DNA of 64,000 nucleotides, from the NCBI RefSeq assembly GCF_013364275.1, contig NZ_CP054932.1, positions 7,936,001 to 8,000,000 of the forward strand. Direction: 5' to 3'. The first letter of the stretch is position 1, and every line of letters begins with the position of its first letter. The translations under genes and the position numbers were made by a program. Below the pieces are notes generated by a model that saw nothing but the letters and a program-made list of their open reading frames with translations, made no database searches and was not told the DNA's origin. Positions 7,885 to 16,229 of the stretch are shown here, piece after piece. Source of the DNA: Actinomadura sp. NAK00032. Lineage in GTDB: Bacteria; Actinomycetota; Actinomycetes; Streptosporangiales; Streptosporangiaceae.

Positions 7885-8979
7885 ATGCGCAAGGTGACGA
7901 CGGTGGAAGCCGTCGAGGCACTCATAGGCCGGACGCCGCAGATGGTCCTGCTGAAGGTGGCCGACGCCCTCGATGACGGATGCAGGAGCGTCCTGGCCCA
8001 TTCACCGATCGCGGGCATCGGTTTCCGCGACGACGCGGGAGTTCCGCATACGACGCTCGTCGGCGGGGCCCCGGGATTCGCGCGGGTGGAATCGTCCAGC
8101 CGGCTTTCTTTCGCGATTCCCGCCGGTTCTCCGCAGCCGGTGTTGGGCACCGGCCTGTCGATGATCTTTCTCCTGCCCGGAATCGGGGAGACGCTGCGCC
8201 TCAACGGCTCGGCGGCGGAGGTGTCGGGAGGCCGGGTCGCCGTTGACGTGCACGAGACGTGGGTGCACTGCGCGAGATGCGTCCTGCGGTCGGGATTGTG
8301 GAAGGAGGCGTCCTCGACTCCCTCGCCAGCGCCGACGCCGCCGACGCCGCCGAGCCGGAACGGCGATGTGCCGGGGCCTCTCGGTCAGCCGGCGGTGGCC
8401 GAGTTCCTGTCGAGGACGCCGTTCCTCCTGGTCTCCTCGCGCGATGCCGAAGGACGCGGCGACACCAGCCCCAAGGGCGACCCGCCCGGCTTCGTCCGGA
8501 TCCTGGACGGCCACACGCTGGCCATTCCGGACAGGAGGGGCAACAAGCGGGCCGACACCTTCCGCAACCTCATGACCTGCGACGAGGTCTCGCTGGCCGC
8601 GCTCGTCCCCGGCGGCGAGGACGTCCTGCACATGAGCGGCGGCGCCCACGTGACTGACGACCCGTCGCTGCTGGCGACGATGGCGCTCAAGGGCAAGCCG
8701 CCGCACGCGGCCCTGGTCGTCCGCGTCGATCAGGCCGTGATCAGCCCCAACGAGGCGGTCCGCATGTCGGGCATGTGGGACCGATCGAGCCACGTCGACC
8801 GCACGCGAGCACCCGACCTGATGCATGTGGCCGCCCAGCACCTCGCCCATAACAAGGGCCAGGGCGCGTCGGCATCGATGACCCGGGCCGTCTCCAAGGG
8901 ACTCGCCGCGTCGCCCGGGCTCGTCCGCCGCGCCATTGACGCCGGCTACCGGAAGGAGCTCAAGGACGAGGGCTACTGA
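7885..8979 (+). CDS. Pyridoxamine-5'-phosphate-oxidase-fold (FMN-binding) protein
   Basis: 364 residues from the ATG at 7885 with GGAG upstream. A smaller N-terminal region and a larger C-terminal one are joined by a Pro/Thr-rich linker at about 145-160 (PSPAPTPPTPPSRN). The core after the linker (FLSRTPFLLVSSRDAEGRG, SPKGDPPGFVRI, PDRRGNKRADTFRNL) matches the MSMEG_1024/DR_2398-type PPOX group of flavin-dependent split-barrel proteins. It probably binds FMN or F420; the substrate is unknown. Divergent AraC gene as likely regulator. Confidence 0.85.
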   Translation: MRKVTTVEAVEALIGRTPQMVLLKVADALDDGCRSVLAHSPIAGIGFRDDAGVPHTTLVGGAPGFARVESSSRLSFAIPAGSPQPVLGTGLSMIFLLPGIGETLRLNGSAAEVSGGRVAVDVHETWVHCARCVLRSGLWKEASSTPSPAPTPPTPPSRNGDVPGPLGQPAVAEFLSRTPFLLVSSRDAEGRGDTSPKGDPPGFVRILDGHTLAIPDRRGNKRADTFRNLMTCDEVSLAALVPGGEDVLHMSGGAHVTDDPSLLATMALKGKPPHAALVVRVDQAVISPNEAVRMSGMWDRSSHVDRTRAPDLMHVAAQHLAHNKGQGASASMTRAVSKGLAASPGLVRRAIDAGYRKELKDEGY

Positions 8980-9065
8980 GAGCGTCCGGAGAGGTTCTGT
9001 CACAAACGGGCCGGGCATCTCGTCACTCTTCGTGGAAGCGGAACCCGATAAGGAGAGTGATGGTC

Positions 9066-9998
9066 ATGCGCGTTTTCGTGGCAGGGGGAACGGGTGTCCT
9101 CGGCCGGCGGCTGGTGCCGCAGCTGCTGGAGCGCGGCCACCAGGTGACGGGCACGGCGACGAGCGCCGCCAAACTGGGGATGCTGGCGGAGATGGGGGCC
9201 GAGGGCGTCGTGATGGACGGCCTCGACGCCGGGTCCGTCAGCGCGGCGGTGGCCGGGGCGCGGCCGGACGTGATCGTCCACCAGATGACCGCGATCTCCG
9301 TGGCGCACGCCGGCAAGGCCGACATGAAGCACATGGACCGCTGGTTCGCCGGGACGAACCGGCTCCGCACCGTGGGCACGGACAACCTGCTGGCCGCCGC
9401 CGAGGCGTCCGGCGTCCCTCATTTCGTCGCGCAGAGTTACGGCGCCTGGAACGGCGTCCACCAGGGCGGCTGGGTGAAGACCGAGGAGGACCCGCTGGAC
9501 CCGATGACCGGGACGCCCGCCGAGCCGGGCATGGCGGCGATCCGCCACGTTGAGGAGGCGGTCGGCAAGGTCGGCGGCGCCGTCCTGCGCTACGGCTGGT
9601 TCTACGGGCCGGGGGCCATGGACGACCTGGTCGGGCCGGTCCGCAAGCGGCAGTTCCCGGTCGTCGGCGGCGGGCGCGGGCACTGCTCCTGGCTGCATCT
9701 GGACGACGCGGCGAGCGCGACCGTGCTGGCCGTCGAGCAGCAGGCCCGCGGCGTGTTCGCCATCGTGGACGACGAACCGGCCCCGGCCGCCGAGTGGCTG
9801 CCCTACCTGGCCGAATGCGCGGGGGCGAAGCGGCCGATGCGGGTCCCCGCCTGGCTGGCCCGGCCGCTCGCGGGCGACGTGGCGGTCATGGTGATGACCG
9901 AGGGGCGCGGCTTCTCCAACGCCAAGGCCAAGCGGGAACTCGGCTGGGAACTGCGCTACCCGTCCTGGCGCCAGGGCTTCAAGGAGGAACTGGCCTGA
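9066..9998 (+). CDS. NAD(P)-dependent epimerase/dehydratase (extended SDR)
   Basis: 310 residues from the ATG at 9066 (AAGGAGA nine bases upstream; GTG/ATG alternatives at 9057 and 9060 sit too close). The Rossmann glycine motif GGTGVLG is at about residues 7-13. The protein is of atypical SDR type: the region SYGAWNG aligns with the active-site strand, but the usual YxxxK is not evident. It may reduce or isomerise a small substrate. The 3' end overlaps the convergent dienelactone hydrolase gene by 43 bases. Confidence 0.85.
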   Translation: MRVFVAGGTGVLGRRLVPQLLERGHQVTGTATSAAKLGMLAEMGAEGVVMDGLDAGSVSAAVAGARPDVIVHQMTAISVAHAGKADMKHMDRWFAGTNRLRTVGTDNLLAAAEASGVPHFVAQSYGAWNGVHQGGWVKTEEDPLDPMTGTPAEPGMAAIRHVEEAVGKVGGAVLRYGWFYGPGAMDDLVGPVRKRQFPVVGGGRGHCSWLHLDDAASATVLAVEQQARGVFAIVDDEPAPAAEWLPYLAECAGAKRPMRVPAWLARPLAGDVAVMVMTEGRGFSNAKAKRELGWELRYPSWRQGFKEELA

Positions 9999-10585
9999 TT
10001 CTCCGGCCGCACGCCGTCGAGAAAGGCCAGGACGCGCTCGGTGAGCAGCGCGGCGGAGGGCTCGTCATAGGACGGCAGGCCGTTGTCGGCGAAAATGTGC
10101 TCGGCGCCGGGATAGCGGAAGAGTTCGGCGTCGTCGGCCGTCTCGGCGAGCGCGCGGGCCGCGTCCAGGTCGCCGTCCTCGACGAAGATCTCGTCAGCCT
10201 CCATCGCGTGGACCTGCACCGGGACGCCCGCCGGCCACGAGCCGCCGAACTCGGAGACCGGCACGCACGAATGGAACAGCAGCGCGCCTTCGGCCCCCGC
10301 TCGCGTCTGCGCCAGCATCTGCGCCGGCAGGACGCCGAGCGAGAAACCCGCATAGACGAGTTCGCGGGAAAGTTCGTCGGCAATGGCGTTGGCTCGTTCG
10401 GCGAACCAGTCGAAGAACCCGGCGTCCTGCGCGTATGCCATGCCGTCCGCGAGGCCCTCGAAGACCCGTCCCTCATAGAGGTCGGGAACGTGGACGGTAT
10501 GCCCCGCCGTCCGGAGCCTGTCGGCGAACGCCTCGACACCGTCCGTCAGCCCGTGCGCGTGATGGAACAACAGAACTTCGGCCAT
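9956..10585 (-). CDS. Dienelactone hydrolase family protein
   Basis: 209-residue alpha/beta hydrolase from the ATG at 10585. The nucleophile elbow is GFSLG (about 93-97), so a Ser stands where classical dienelactone hydrolases have Cys (GYCLGG). The Asp/Glu residue lies in MEADEIF and the catalytic His in GAEHIF. The small size and the order of motifs fit the family. The last 14 codons are antisense to the end of the SDR gene. Substrate unknown. Confidence 0.85.
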   Translation of the reverse strand: MAEVLLFHHAHGLTDGVEAFADRLRTAGHTVHVPDLYEGRVFEGLADGMAYAQDAGFFDWFAERANAIADELSRELVYAGFSLGVLPAQMLAQTRAGAEGALLFHSCVPVSEFGGSWPAGVPVQVHAMEADEIFVEDGDLDAARALAETADDAELFRYPGAEHIFADNGLPSYDEPSAALLTERVLAFLDGVRPENQASSSLKPWRQDG

Positions 10586-10639
10586 CCGCCGCATCATGCC
10601 ATTGACGGCGCGTCCTCACCACGGCGGAAGCGGCCTTTC

Positions 10640-10683
10640 CCCGGTTCGGCTCGAACGGCGGTCGCCGTCCAAGCCGAACCGGG
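10640..10683 (-). terminator. Hairpin ending the BVMO operon
   Basis: Perfect 12-base arms CCCGGTTCGGCT (10640-10651) and AGCCGAACCGGG (10672-10683) with a 20-base loop, seven bases past the stop of the small membrane protein gene on the minus strand. No T-tract. Confidence 0.65.
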
Positions 10684-10689
10684 CGCCGT

Positions 10690-10950
10690 TCAGGCGGAAC
10701 GGCTCTTGGATACGGTGCGCGCCCCCAGCCAGGCGGCATAGACGGCGGTGCCGACGAGGCCGGCCTTGCGCGTCTTGTCGACGGCCAGGGCCACGCCCAG
10801 GGCCAGTTCGGTGGCGCCGTTCCGCTTGATCCAGGCCTGGGTGTCCTGGGGGAACGGCAGCCGGGAGATCGGCTCGAACGCCTTGGGCGCGGCGAAATGC
10901 GCGACTCCCGTGGCGGCGAGGACGATGCCGGCGGTGCGGAGAAGGGCCAT
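10690..10950 (-). CDS. Small membrane protein, DoxX-like
   Basis: 86 residues with about three hydrophobic segments (LRTAGIVLAATGVAHFAAP, ATELALGVALAV, LVGTAVYAAWLGA). The first helix, the loop PFPQDTQAWIKRNGATELALG and the size resemble short DoxX-like actinobacterial membrane proteins. The ATG lies 14 bases after the BVMO stop with GGAAA between, so it is the second gene of that operon. Possible role in the same oxidation pathway; this is inference. Confidence 0.7.
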   Translation of the reverse strand: MALLRTAGIVLAATGVAHFAAPKAFEPISRLPFPQDTQAWIKRNGATELALGVALAVDKTRKAGLVGTAVYAAWLGARTVSKSRSA

Positions 10951-10964
10951 GAGGGGATTTCCTT

Positions 10965-12449
10965 TCACCCGGTGAATTCGTAGTCGTCGAGATCGAACGT
11001 CCGGCTGCGGCGCAGCACGTGGAACCCGGACTGCGGACGGACGTAAGGCGCGTCGCCGTGCCGGTCGAAGTAATAGGAATTGGCCCGCGCGCAGCTCGGC
11101 TGGGCGAGGATGGTGCCCTTCATGCGGTCGCGCATCCGGGCGGTGAAGTCGTCGTGCGGGCGGCGCCTGATCACCATGCGGGCCGCCCGGCGCCGGCGCG
11201 CCTCCGCGACGCACCGCACGATGTGGGTGCTGCCCGCCTCGATGATCGAGAACCAGGACGCGCCGGTCACGGTGTACGGGCCGTTCATGAGCCAGAAGTT
11301 GGGGGCGAGGGGCGAGGCGACGCCCTCGTAGGTCTGGTAGCGGTGCTCGTCCCAGTGGGCGCCCAGCTCGGTGCCGCCCAGGCCGACGACCGGGAACGCG
11401 GGCATCGCACCGATCTCCAGGGTCTTGAAGCCCGTGGCCAGCACGAGCGTGTCGACCGGCCGCTCGCGCCCGTCCCGTGTCACGATCCCGTGCTCGGTGA
11501 CGCGCTCGATCGGGTCGGTGACCAGGTCGACGTCGTCGCGCATGAACGTGGGGAAGTAGCGGTTGGAGAACGAGGGCCGCTTGCACCCGAAGCCGTAGCG
11601 CGGCGTCAGGGCGCGCCGGAGCCGGCGGTCGGGCACCTGGCGGCGCAGGTGCGCGCGGCAGATCAGCTCGGTGCCGCGTACCAGGAACGGCGCCTTGCCG
11701 TAGTGCACGATGCCCAGCACCATGATCACCTCGGACGCGACCGTGGTGACCAGCCGGGCGAGCGTCTGGACCGGCGGCGCCGCCCGGAACAGCGCCCGCA
11801 CCCCGCGCGGCACGGTGAAGTCGATCTTCGGGAACACCCAGATCGGCGTGCGCTGGTAGACGTCCAGATGCGCGGCGACGGGCGCGATCTCGGGGATGAC
11901 CTGGAGGCCGGACGCACCGGTGCCGATCACCGCGACCCGCTCCCCGCGCAGGTCGTGGCCGTGGTCCCAGCGGGCGGTGTGGATCACCTTCCCGGCGAAC
12001 GCCTCGATGCCGGGGATGTCCGGGTTCTTGGGCTGGTCGAGCGGCCCGACGGCGCCGATCAGGAACCGCGCGACGATCTCGCCCCGATCGGTGCGGACCC
12101 GCCATACGTCGGCGTCCTCGTCGAAGACCGCCCGCTCGACCTTGGTGCCGAGCCGCAAATGCGGCCGCAGCCGGTACTTGTCGGCGCAGTGCTCGGCATA
12201 GGCGCGCACTTCCGCACCGGGCGCGAATGCCCGCGTCCAGGACGGGTTCGGCTCGAACGAATAGCAGTACGTGGTGGACGGGATGTCGACGGCGACCCCG
12301 GGATAGGTGTTGTGCCGCCACACGCCGCCGACGCTGTCCGCCGCGTCCAGGACGACGAAGTCGCGCACGCCCTTCTGCCGCAGCCGGATGGCGACGCACA
12401 GCCCGGAGAAACCGGCGCCGACGATGACCACCTCATGGTCGGGCTCCAT
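10965..12449 (-). CDS. Flavin-dependent (Baeyer-Villiger type) monooxygenase
   Basis: 494 residues from the ATG at 12449 with GGAGG nine bases upstream. The FAD dinucleotide-binding motif is GAGFSGLCVA near the N-terminus, a second Rossmann motif GTGASGL lies mid-protein, and between them is FAGKVIHTARW, an exact match to the type I BVMO fingerprint FxGxxxHxxxW. The enzyme should use FAD and NADPH to insert oxygen into a ketone, giving an ester or lactone. It is co-transcribed with a small membrane protein and faces a TetR gene over two palindromic operators. Confidence 0.93.
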   Translation of the reverse strand: MEPDHEVVIVGAGFSGLCVAIRLRQKGVRDFVVLDAADSVGGVWRHNTYPGVAVDIPSTTYCYSFEPNPSWTRAFAPGAEVRAYAEHCADKYRLRPHLRLGTKVERAVFDEDADVWRVRTDRGEIVARFLIGAVGPLDQPKNPDIPGIEAFAGKVIHTARWDHGHDLRGERVAVIGTGASGLQVIPEIAPVAAHLDVYQRTPIWVFPKIDFTVPRGVRALFRAAPPVQTLARLVTTVASEVIMVLGIVHYGKAPFLVRGTELICRAHLRRQVPDRRLRRALTPRYGFGCKRPSFSNRYFPTFMRDDVDLVTDPIERVTEHGIVTRDGRERPVDTLVLATGFKTLEIGAMPAFPVVGLGGTELGAHWDEHRYQTYEGVASPLAPNFWLMNGPYTVTGASWFSIIEAGSTHIVRCVAEARRRRAARMVIRRRPHDDFTARMRDRMKGTILAQPSCARANSYYFDRHGDAPYVRPQSGFHVLRRSRTFDLDDYEFTG

Positions 12450-12473
12450 CCGGCGCCACCTCCCCCAGCCGAG

Positions 12474-12486
12474 ATACCGACGGTAT
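12474..12486. promoter_or_regulatory. Operator palindrome 1 (ATACCG-A-CGGTAT)
   Basis: Perfect 13-base palindrome centred on 12480, 24 bases upstream of the BVMO ATG. It has the same core as the second site at 12541-12555. A TetR dimer encoded next door is the natural ligand. Confidence 0.7.
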
Positions 12487-12540
12487 TTAGAAGTTGGACG
12501 AGGTGTCAATACATCCGCCGGCCCCCGCCGCGGCCGGGCA

Positions 12541-12555
12541 GATACCGTCGGTATC
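12541..12555. promoter_or_regulatory. Operator palindrome 2 (GATACCG-T-CGGTATC)
   Basis: Perfect 15-base palindrome centred on 12548, 28 bases before the TetR ATG. Together with the site at 12474 it brackets the divergent interval, suggesting that one repressor controls both directions. Confidence 0.75.
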
Positions 12556-12583
12556 CGAACGCTCACGCCCCTACGATGGCGGA

Positions 12584-13180
12584 ATGGCACGACTGACCAG
12601 GGCGGAGAGCCAGGCGCGCACCCGCGAACTGCTGATCGCCACGGCCCGGCGGCTGTTCCTGCGTGACGGGTATCACGCGACCACGCTGGAGAAGGTCGCC
12701 GAGGCCGCGTCCTTTTCCAAGGGCGCCGTCTACTCCAACTTCGGCACCAAGGACGAGCTGTGCCGGACGGTCATCGACGCCATCAGGGCCGAGCAGGTGC
12801 AGGCCATCATGGACGCCTTCCTCGGCGAGGGCTCCGACGAGGACCGCCTCGCCGTCTTCGAGGCCTGGGCCGAACGCACGATCGGCGACCCCGGCTGGAC
12901 GTTGCTGGAGGCCGAGTTCGCCATCCACGCCACCCGCCGCGACCCCGAACTGCGCGCCGAGGTCGCCGCCGGCGGCCGCAGCTGGGCCGGGGCCCTCCGC
13001 CTCCTGCTGGAAGAGGAGGCCGGCCGCCGCGACCGCCCGCTCCCCCTGCCCGCCGCCGAACTGGCCGACGCCCTCCTCAGCCTCGGCATCGGCCTCGGCC
13101 TGCGCCGCGCGGTCGACCCGGCCCTCTCCCCGCACGCCCTGACGAACATGATCCGTCTACTGCTCGCCCACCCGACGTAG
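12584..13180 (+). CDS. TetR family regulator of the BVMO operon
   Basis: 198 residues from the ATG at 12584. The HTH covers about residues 10-55 (TTLEKVAEAASFSKGAVYSN, then FGTKDELCRTVIDA), a strong TetR_N match with the common KGAVYSNFxxK recognition helix. The C-terminal helical domain is typical of TetR proteins linked to oxidoreductases. An earlier ATG at 12494 would run through the second operator and is unlikely. It probably represses itself and the BVMO operon through the two ATACCG palindromes. Confidence 0.92.
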   Translation: MARLTRAESQARTRELLIATARRLFLRDGYHATTLEKVAEAASFSKGAVYSNFGTKDELCRTVIDAIRAEQVQAIMDAFLGEGSDEDRLAVFEAWAERTIGDPGWTLLEAEFAIHATRRDPELRAEVAAGGRSWAGALRLLLEEEAGRRDRPLPLPAAELADALLSLGIGLGLRRAVDPALSPHALTNMIRLLLAHPT

Positions 13181-13187
13181 CCGCGGT

Positions 13188-13433
13188 CTAGCGATCGTCG
13201 TCGAGGAGGAACGAGGCGAGTGCCTCGCGATTGCGCTGGAGGCCGCCGATACGTCCGTCCAGGGCGGCGAGCTCCCGGTCGAGAAGGTCGCGGATGTCCG
13301 CGCACCAGTCGAACTCCGACCCGTCGCCCCGGGTGCACGGGAGCACCGCGCGGATGACCTCGGTGGACAGTCCCGCGTCCAGCAGAACGCGGATCTTCCG
13401 CACGGTGTTCTTGAGTGATGACGAAGCCGCCGC
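13188..13433 (-). pseudogene. Remnant of a MerR family regulator
   Basis: The C-terminal part reads SSLKNTVRKIRVLLDAGLST, then EVIRAVLPC and a helical tail LLDRELAALDGRIGGLQRNR. This matches the dimerisation half of MerR proteins. Upstream in the same frame there is a TAG, and the N-terminal winged helix is missing. An internal ATG at 13403 leaves 71 residues without the DNA-binding domain. It abuts another fragment, so it is probably dead. Confidence 0.75.
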
Positions 13434-13466
13434 CTACGGCGGTACACCGGGCCGCTGAGCGGTGCG

Positions 13467-13700
13467 TCAGGCGGTGAGTGCGAGGAACTCGGCGGCTGCG
13501 GGCACTGTCCGGTGGGTGCGAGGTGGCGGCGGTAGTCGGCCAGTGCGCTGGAGGGGCGGGCGGAGTCGATGCTGCCGTTCTGCTCGCAGGGTTGGCGGGC
13601 GATGCCGCACGCTTCATCGATGTGGCCGAGGGCCAGGTGGGCGTCGGCGGCGCGGGTGAGGAACAGTGCGTTGTCGCGGGCGTAGCCGTCAGGATCCGGC
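13467..13700 (-). pseudogene. Remnant of a TPR-containing XRE-type regulator
   Basis: One frame gives YARDNALFLTRAADAHLALG and ALADYRRHLAP, the other continues HRTVPAAAEFLALTA and a stop. These are the last ~75 residues of the helical-repeat domain of actinobacterial HTH/TPR regulators, broken by a one-base frameshift. An in-frame TAG sits upstream and no HTH domain is found, so only the tail survives. Confidence 0.65.
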
Positions 13701-13898
13701 GAGCTCGCCTACGTCCATGCGAAAAGCGAGAGCTGCGCCAGAGCACCAGCTAACGCCCCCGCTGAAGGGCGGAACTGTTCAGCGGATCCCGCAGCAGCAC
13801 GGCAACTCGTCGACGCGGCGGCGGCTGCCGCCCTGGCCCGCTGAGCATGGCGGCCGCTGGGTCCGGCTTGCCCCAGGAAGCTAACTACATTATCTTTA

Positions 13899-13917
13899 TG
13901 GCTATGAGAGATAGCCA
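13899..13917. promoter_or_regulatory. Inverted repeat TGGCTAT-N5-ATAGCCA at a TetR start
   Basis: Perfect 7-base arms (13899-13905 and 13911-13917) ending two bases before the TetR ATG. The AT-rich stretch just upstream (ACTACATTATCTTTATGG) would hold the promoter. A dimer bound here would block the ribosome site and promoter, consistent with autorepression. Confidence 0.6.
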
Positions 13918-13919
13918 GC

Positions 13920-14477
13920 ATGCCTAGGGCCGGACTTTCCGCGGCCGCCGTGGTGGACGTGGCCCTCGGTGTTGTCGACGAGCAAGGGAACGGAGCGCTC
14001 ACCCTCGCCGCCGTGGCACAACGGGCGGGGGTGGCGACTCCGTCGCTGTACAAGCACATTGCCGGACTCGGTGAGTTGCGCACGCTCCTCGGCGTCCGGG
14101 TGCTGGAGGACATGACCGAACACTTCACCCGGTCTGTGCTGGGCCGGAGCGGCGACGACGCCGTCACCGCGCTCATGCACGCCTACCGCGCCTACGTGAA
14201 GGAACACCCCGCACGGTATGCCGCCGTGCCGCTCGACCCCCTGCACGATCCCGCGCTCGCGGAGGCCGGCGGCAAGTTGATCGAGGTCGCGCTCGGGGCC
14301 TTCCGCGCCTACGACCTCTCGCCATCGGACGCCATCCATGCCGTCCGCCGCCTGCGTGCCGTCGCGCACGGGTTCGCCTCGCTCGAGGCGGGCGGCGGAT
14401 TCGGCCTGCCGGAAGACCTTGACCACACCTACGACCAGCTGATCGTCGCCGTCCTGCGCGGCCTGGCAGACAACTAG
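13920..14477 (+). CDS. TetR family regulator (WHG-type C-terminal domain)
   Basis: 185 residues. HTH at about 22-58 (LTLAAVAQRAGVATPSLYKH, then IAGLGELRTLLGVRV). The C-terminal region (VRRLRAVAHGFASLEAGGGF) is the WHG-type ligand domain common in actinobacteria. It precedes a membrane protein gene by eight bases, so both form an operon; the inverted repeat over its start suggests autoregulation. Confidence 0.9.
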   Translation: MPRAGLSAAAVVDVALGVVDEQGNGALTLAAVAQRAGVATPSLYKHIAGLGELRTLLGVRVLEDMTEHFTRSVLGRSGDDAVTALMHAYRAYVKEHPARYAAVPLDPLHDPALAEAGGKLIEVALGAFRAYDLSPSDAIHAVRRLRAVAHGFASLEAGGGFGLPEDLDHTYDQLIVAVLRGLADN

Positions 14478-14485
14478 GAGAAACC

Positions 14486-15103
14486 GTGTCCAGATCCGCG
14501 TTGGCCGTTGCCGGCGTCCTCTTCCTGCTCTACCCCGTTTTCCGGCCATGGGCCGACGAGACCACCACTGCGGGCGCCCTCGAGGCGATGGGCTCCAGCG
14601 CCTGGGTCGTCTCGCACTTCTTCGCGATGGTGGGCTTGGTTCTGGTGCCGCTCGCTTTGCTCGGGCTCCGGCACATCGTCGGCATCCGGCCCGTGGCCGT
14701 CATGTGGGTCGGCGCGGGGCTCACCCTCCCCTATTACGGCGCCGAGGACTTCGGCCTGCACGCCGCCGCCACCGAGGGCACCAACCTGCTCGCGGTCGCC
14801 GATGCCGTCCGCTACAACCCGGTCGCGATCACGAGCTTCGCCGTCGGTCTGCTCACGCTCGCGGTCGGGGCGGTTCTCGTCGCGGTGGCGGTGTGGCGGT
14901 CCGCCGACGTCAACAAGTACGGCGCGTTGGCGTTCGCGGCCGGGTTCGTCCTGTTCCTCCCGCAATTCTTCACGCCGGGGCCGGTTCGCATCGCGCACGG
15001 GGTGCTGATGCTGGTCGGCCTGGTGTGGCTGGCGATCGCGGCCGCGCCGGTCAACCGGCCAGCCACGACAACGCAGAGGCTAAGCAGCCAGAGCACCACG
15101 TAG
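14486..15103 (+). CDS. Membrane protein, five predicted spans
   Basis: 205 residues starting at GTG 14486 with AGGAG six bases upstream. Hydrophobic segments lie at about 5-20, 42-62, 72-90, 118-138 and 155-190; a positively charged tail follows. I recognise no enzymatic motif. The order TetR then membrane protein is the usual arrangement for a regulated membrane function such as export or membrane modification, but no transporter motif is visible. A strong hairpin follows. Confidence 0.75.
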   Translation: MSRSALAVAGVLFLLYPVFRPWADETTTAGALEAMGSSAWVVSHFFAMVGLVLVPLALLGLRHIVGIRPVAVMWVGAGLTLPYYGAEDFGLHAAATEGTNLLAVADAVRYNPVAITSFAVGLLTLAVGAVLVAVAVWRSADVNKYGALAFAAGFVLFLPQFFTPGPVRIAHGVLMLVGLVWLAIAAAPVNRPATTTQRLSSQSTT

Positions 15104-15116
15104 CGCCCGGTAGAAC

Positions 15117-15146
15117 AGCGCGGCACCGCCGAGGCGGTGCCGCGCT
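15117..15146 (+). terminator. Strong hairpin terminator
   Basis: Perfect 14-base arms AGCGCGGCACCGCC (15117-15130) and GGCGGTGCCGCGCT (15133-15146) with a two-base loop, 13 bases after the membrane protein stop. Confidence 0.75.
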
Positions 15147-15149
15147 GCC

Positions 15150-15425
15150 GTTCCAGACCACCGATCGGCACGAGGTTCTGCGGGGCACGCGGGTGTTGCC
15201 GGTGTCCACGGCCGCCTCCACCCAATCGGCCGAAGCCCGCACCCGCGCCAGGTTCTTGTGCACGGCGGCGAACATGCCCAGCACCTCGAACGGGTCCTCC
15301 CCCAGGCCGGATGCGCGCCGCCGCGAGACAGCATCGGCGCGATCTCCAGCGCGATGTCCCCAATCCGGAACAGCGCCCGGCTGGCCGGATCCTTGTGCGG
15401 GGCGCTCGCCAGCGACGGCACCCGT
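15150..15425 (-). pseudogene. Frameshifted coding remnant, family not recognised
   Basis: Two overlapping minus-strand frames together read like one protein: ALFRIGDIALEIAPMLS in one, then EDPFEVLGMFAAVHKN and ASADWVEAAVDTGNTR in the next. The codon-like composition and smooth join suggest a single gene broken by a frameshift and truncated upstream where a class IV aminotransferase fragment begins. I cannot name the family. Confidence 0.4.
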
Positions 15426-15429
15426 CCGG

Positions 15430-15780
15430 GACGGCTTCGACGACGCCGCATTCATCGACCGCCGGGGCCGGTTCAGCGAGGCGACGATCTGGAACCTGGC
15501 CTTCTGGGACGGCGACTCGGTCCTATGGCCCGATGCCGAAATGCTGACCGGAACGACGATGGGCATCGTCCGCCGCCAACTGACCCGCCTCGGCGTCCCC
15601 CAGCGCACGCAGGAAATCACCCCCGCCGACCTGCCGACTCTGGCAGGCGCCGTAGTCATGAACTCGTGGACACCAGGCATAGCGGTCCACCAGATCAACT
15701 CCGTTCCCGTACCCGAAGCACCGCGCTTCCTGCAACTACTTCACCAGGCATACGAGGCAGAACCCCTCACCACGCCCTGA
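15430..15780 (+). pseudogene. C-terminal remnant of a class IV aminotransferase
   Basis: About 116 residues: FIDRRGRFSEATIWNLAFWD, then LTGTTMGIVRRQLTRLGV and AVVMNSWTPGIAVHQI. This is the second half of the PLP-dependent class IV (branched-chain aminotransferase/aminodeoxychorismate lyase) fold. The N-terminal half with the catalytic Lys is absent and there is no suitable start, so the gene is truncated at about 15420, where it meets the preceding remnant. Confidence 0.75.
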
Positions 15781-15875
15781 AACCGTTGACGGCCGCGCAC
15801 CAACAGGTTTCGATGACCTATGCACCCGCTGCCACGGTCAGGCACCCGGCATCGACAACACATAGGGGCGAATTC

Positions 15876-16187
15876 ATGGAACCAGGGTCTAGTGGAGAAG
15901 CGGGCAGCGAACACGAAACCCACCCCGTGCTATGGACGCTACTGGGCGCAATCGCGGCCTTTTTCTCCACAGCCCCGTTCCTGTACTACCTCGCCCTCGG
16001 CCCGACAATCCTTGGCTGCCTCCTCGCAACATGGGTTTCCCTGAGCCTGAAGGGCCGCGCTAAAAGAACCGGCCGCCCACGCCTCCTCGACGGCCTATGG
16101 ATATTCCTGGCCACCATCACACCCGCCGCCGTCGTATACCTCGGCCTGGTGGTCCCATCGGTAATCAGTTCGCTGAACAGGCAATAA
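15876..16187 (+). CDS. Small membrane protein, not recognised
   Basis: 103 residues from the ATG at 15876 with AGGGG upstream. Hydrophobic segments at about 18-35, 40-57 and 76-97 (LWIFLATITPAAVVYLGLVV), with a basic loop KGRAKRTGRPR between. Probably an integral membrane protein with no named family. The gene stands alone between the aminotransferase remnant and a GNAT gene. Confidence 0.6.
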   Translation: MEPGSSGEAGSEHETHPVLWTLLGAIAAFFSTAPFLYYLALGPTILGCLLATWVSLSLKGRAKRTGRPRLLDGLWIFLATITPAAVVYLGLVVPSVISSLNRQ

Positions 16188-16229
16188 CCAGGCCACCAGC
16201 CGCAACGCGACCGGTCCGACATGCGTGAG

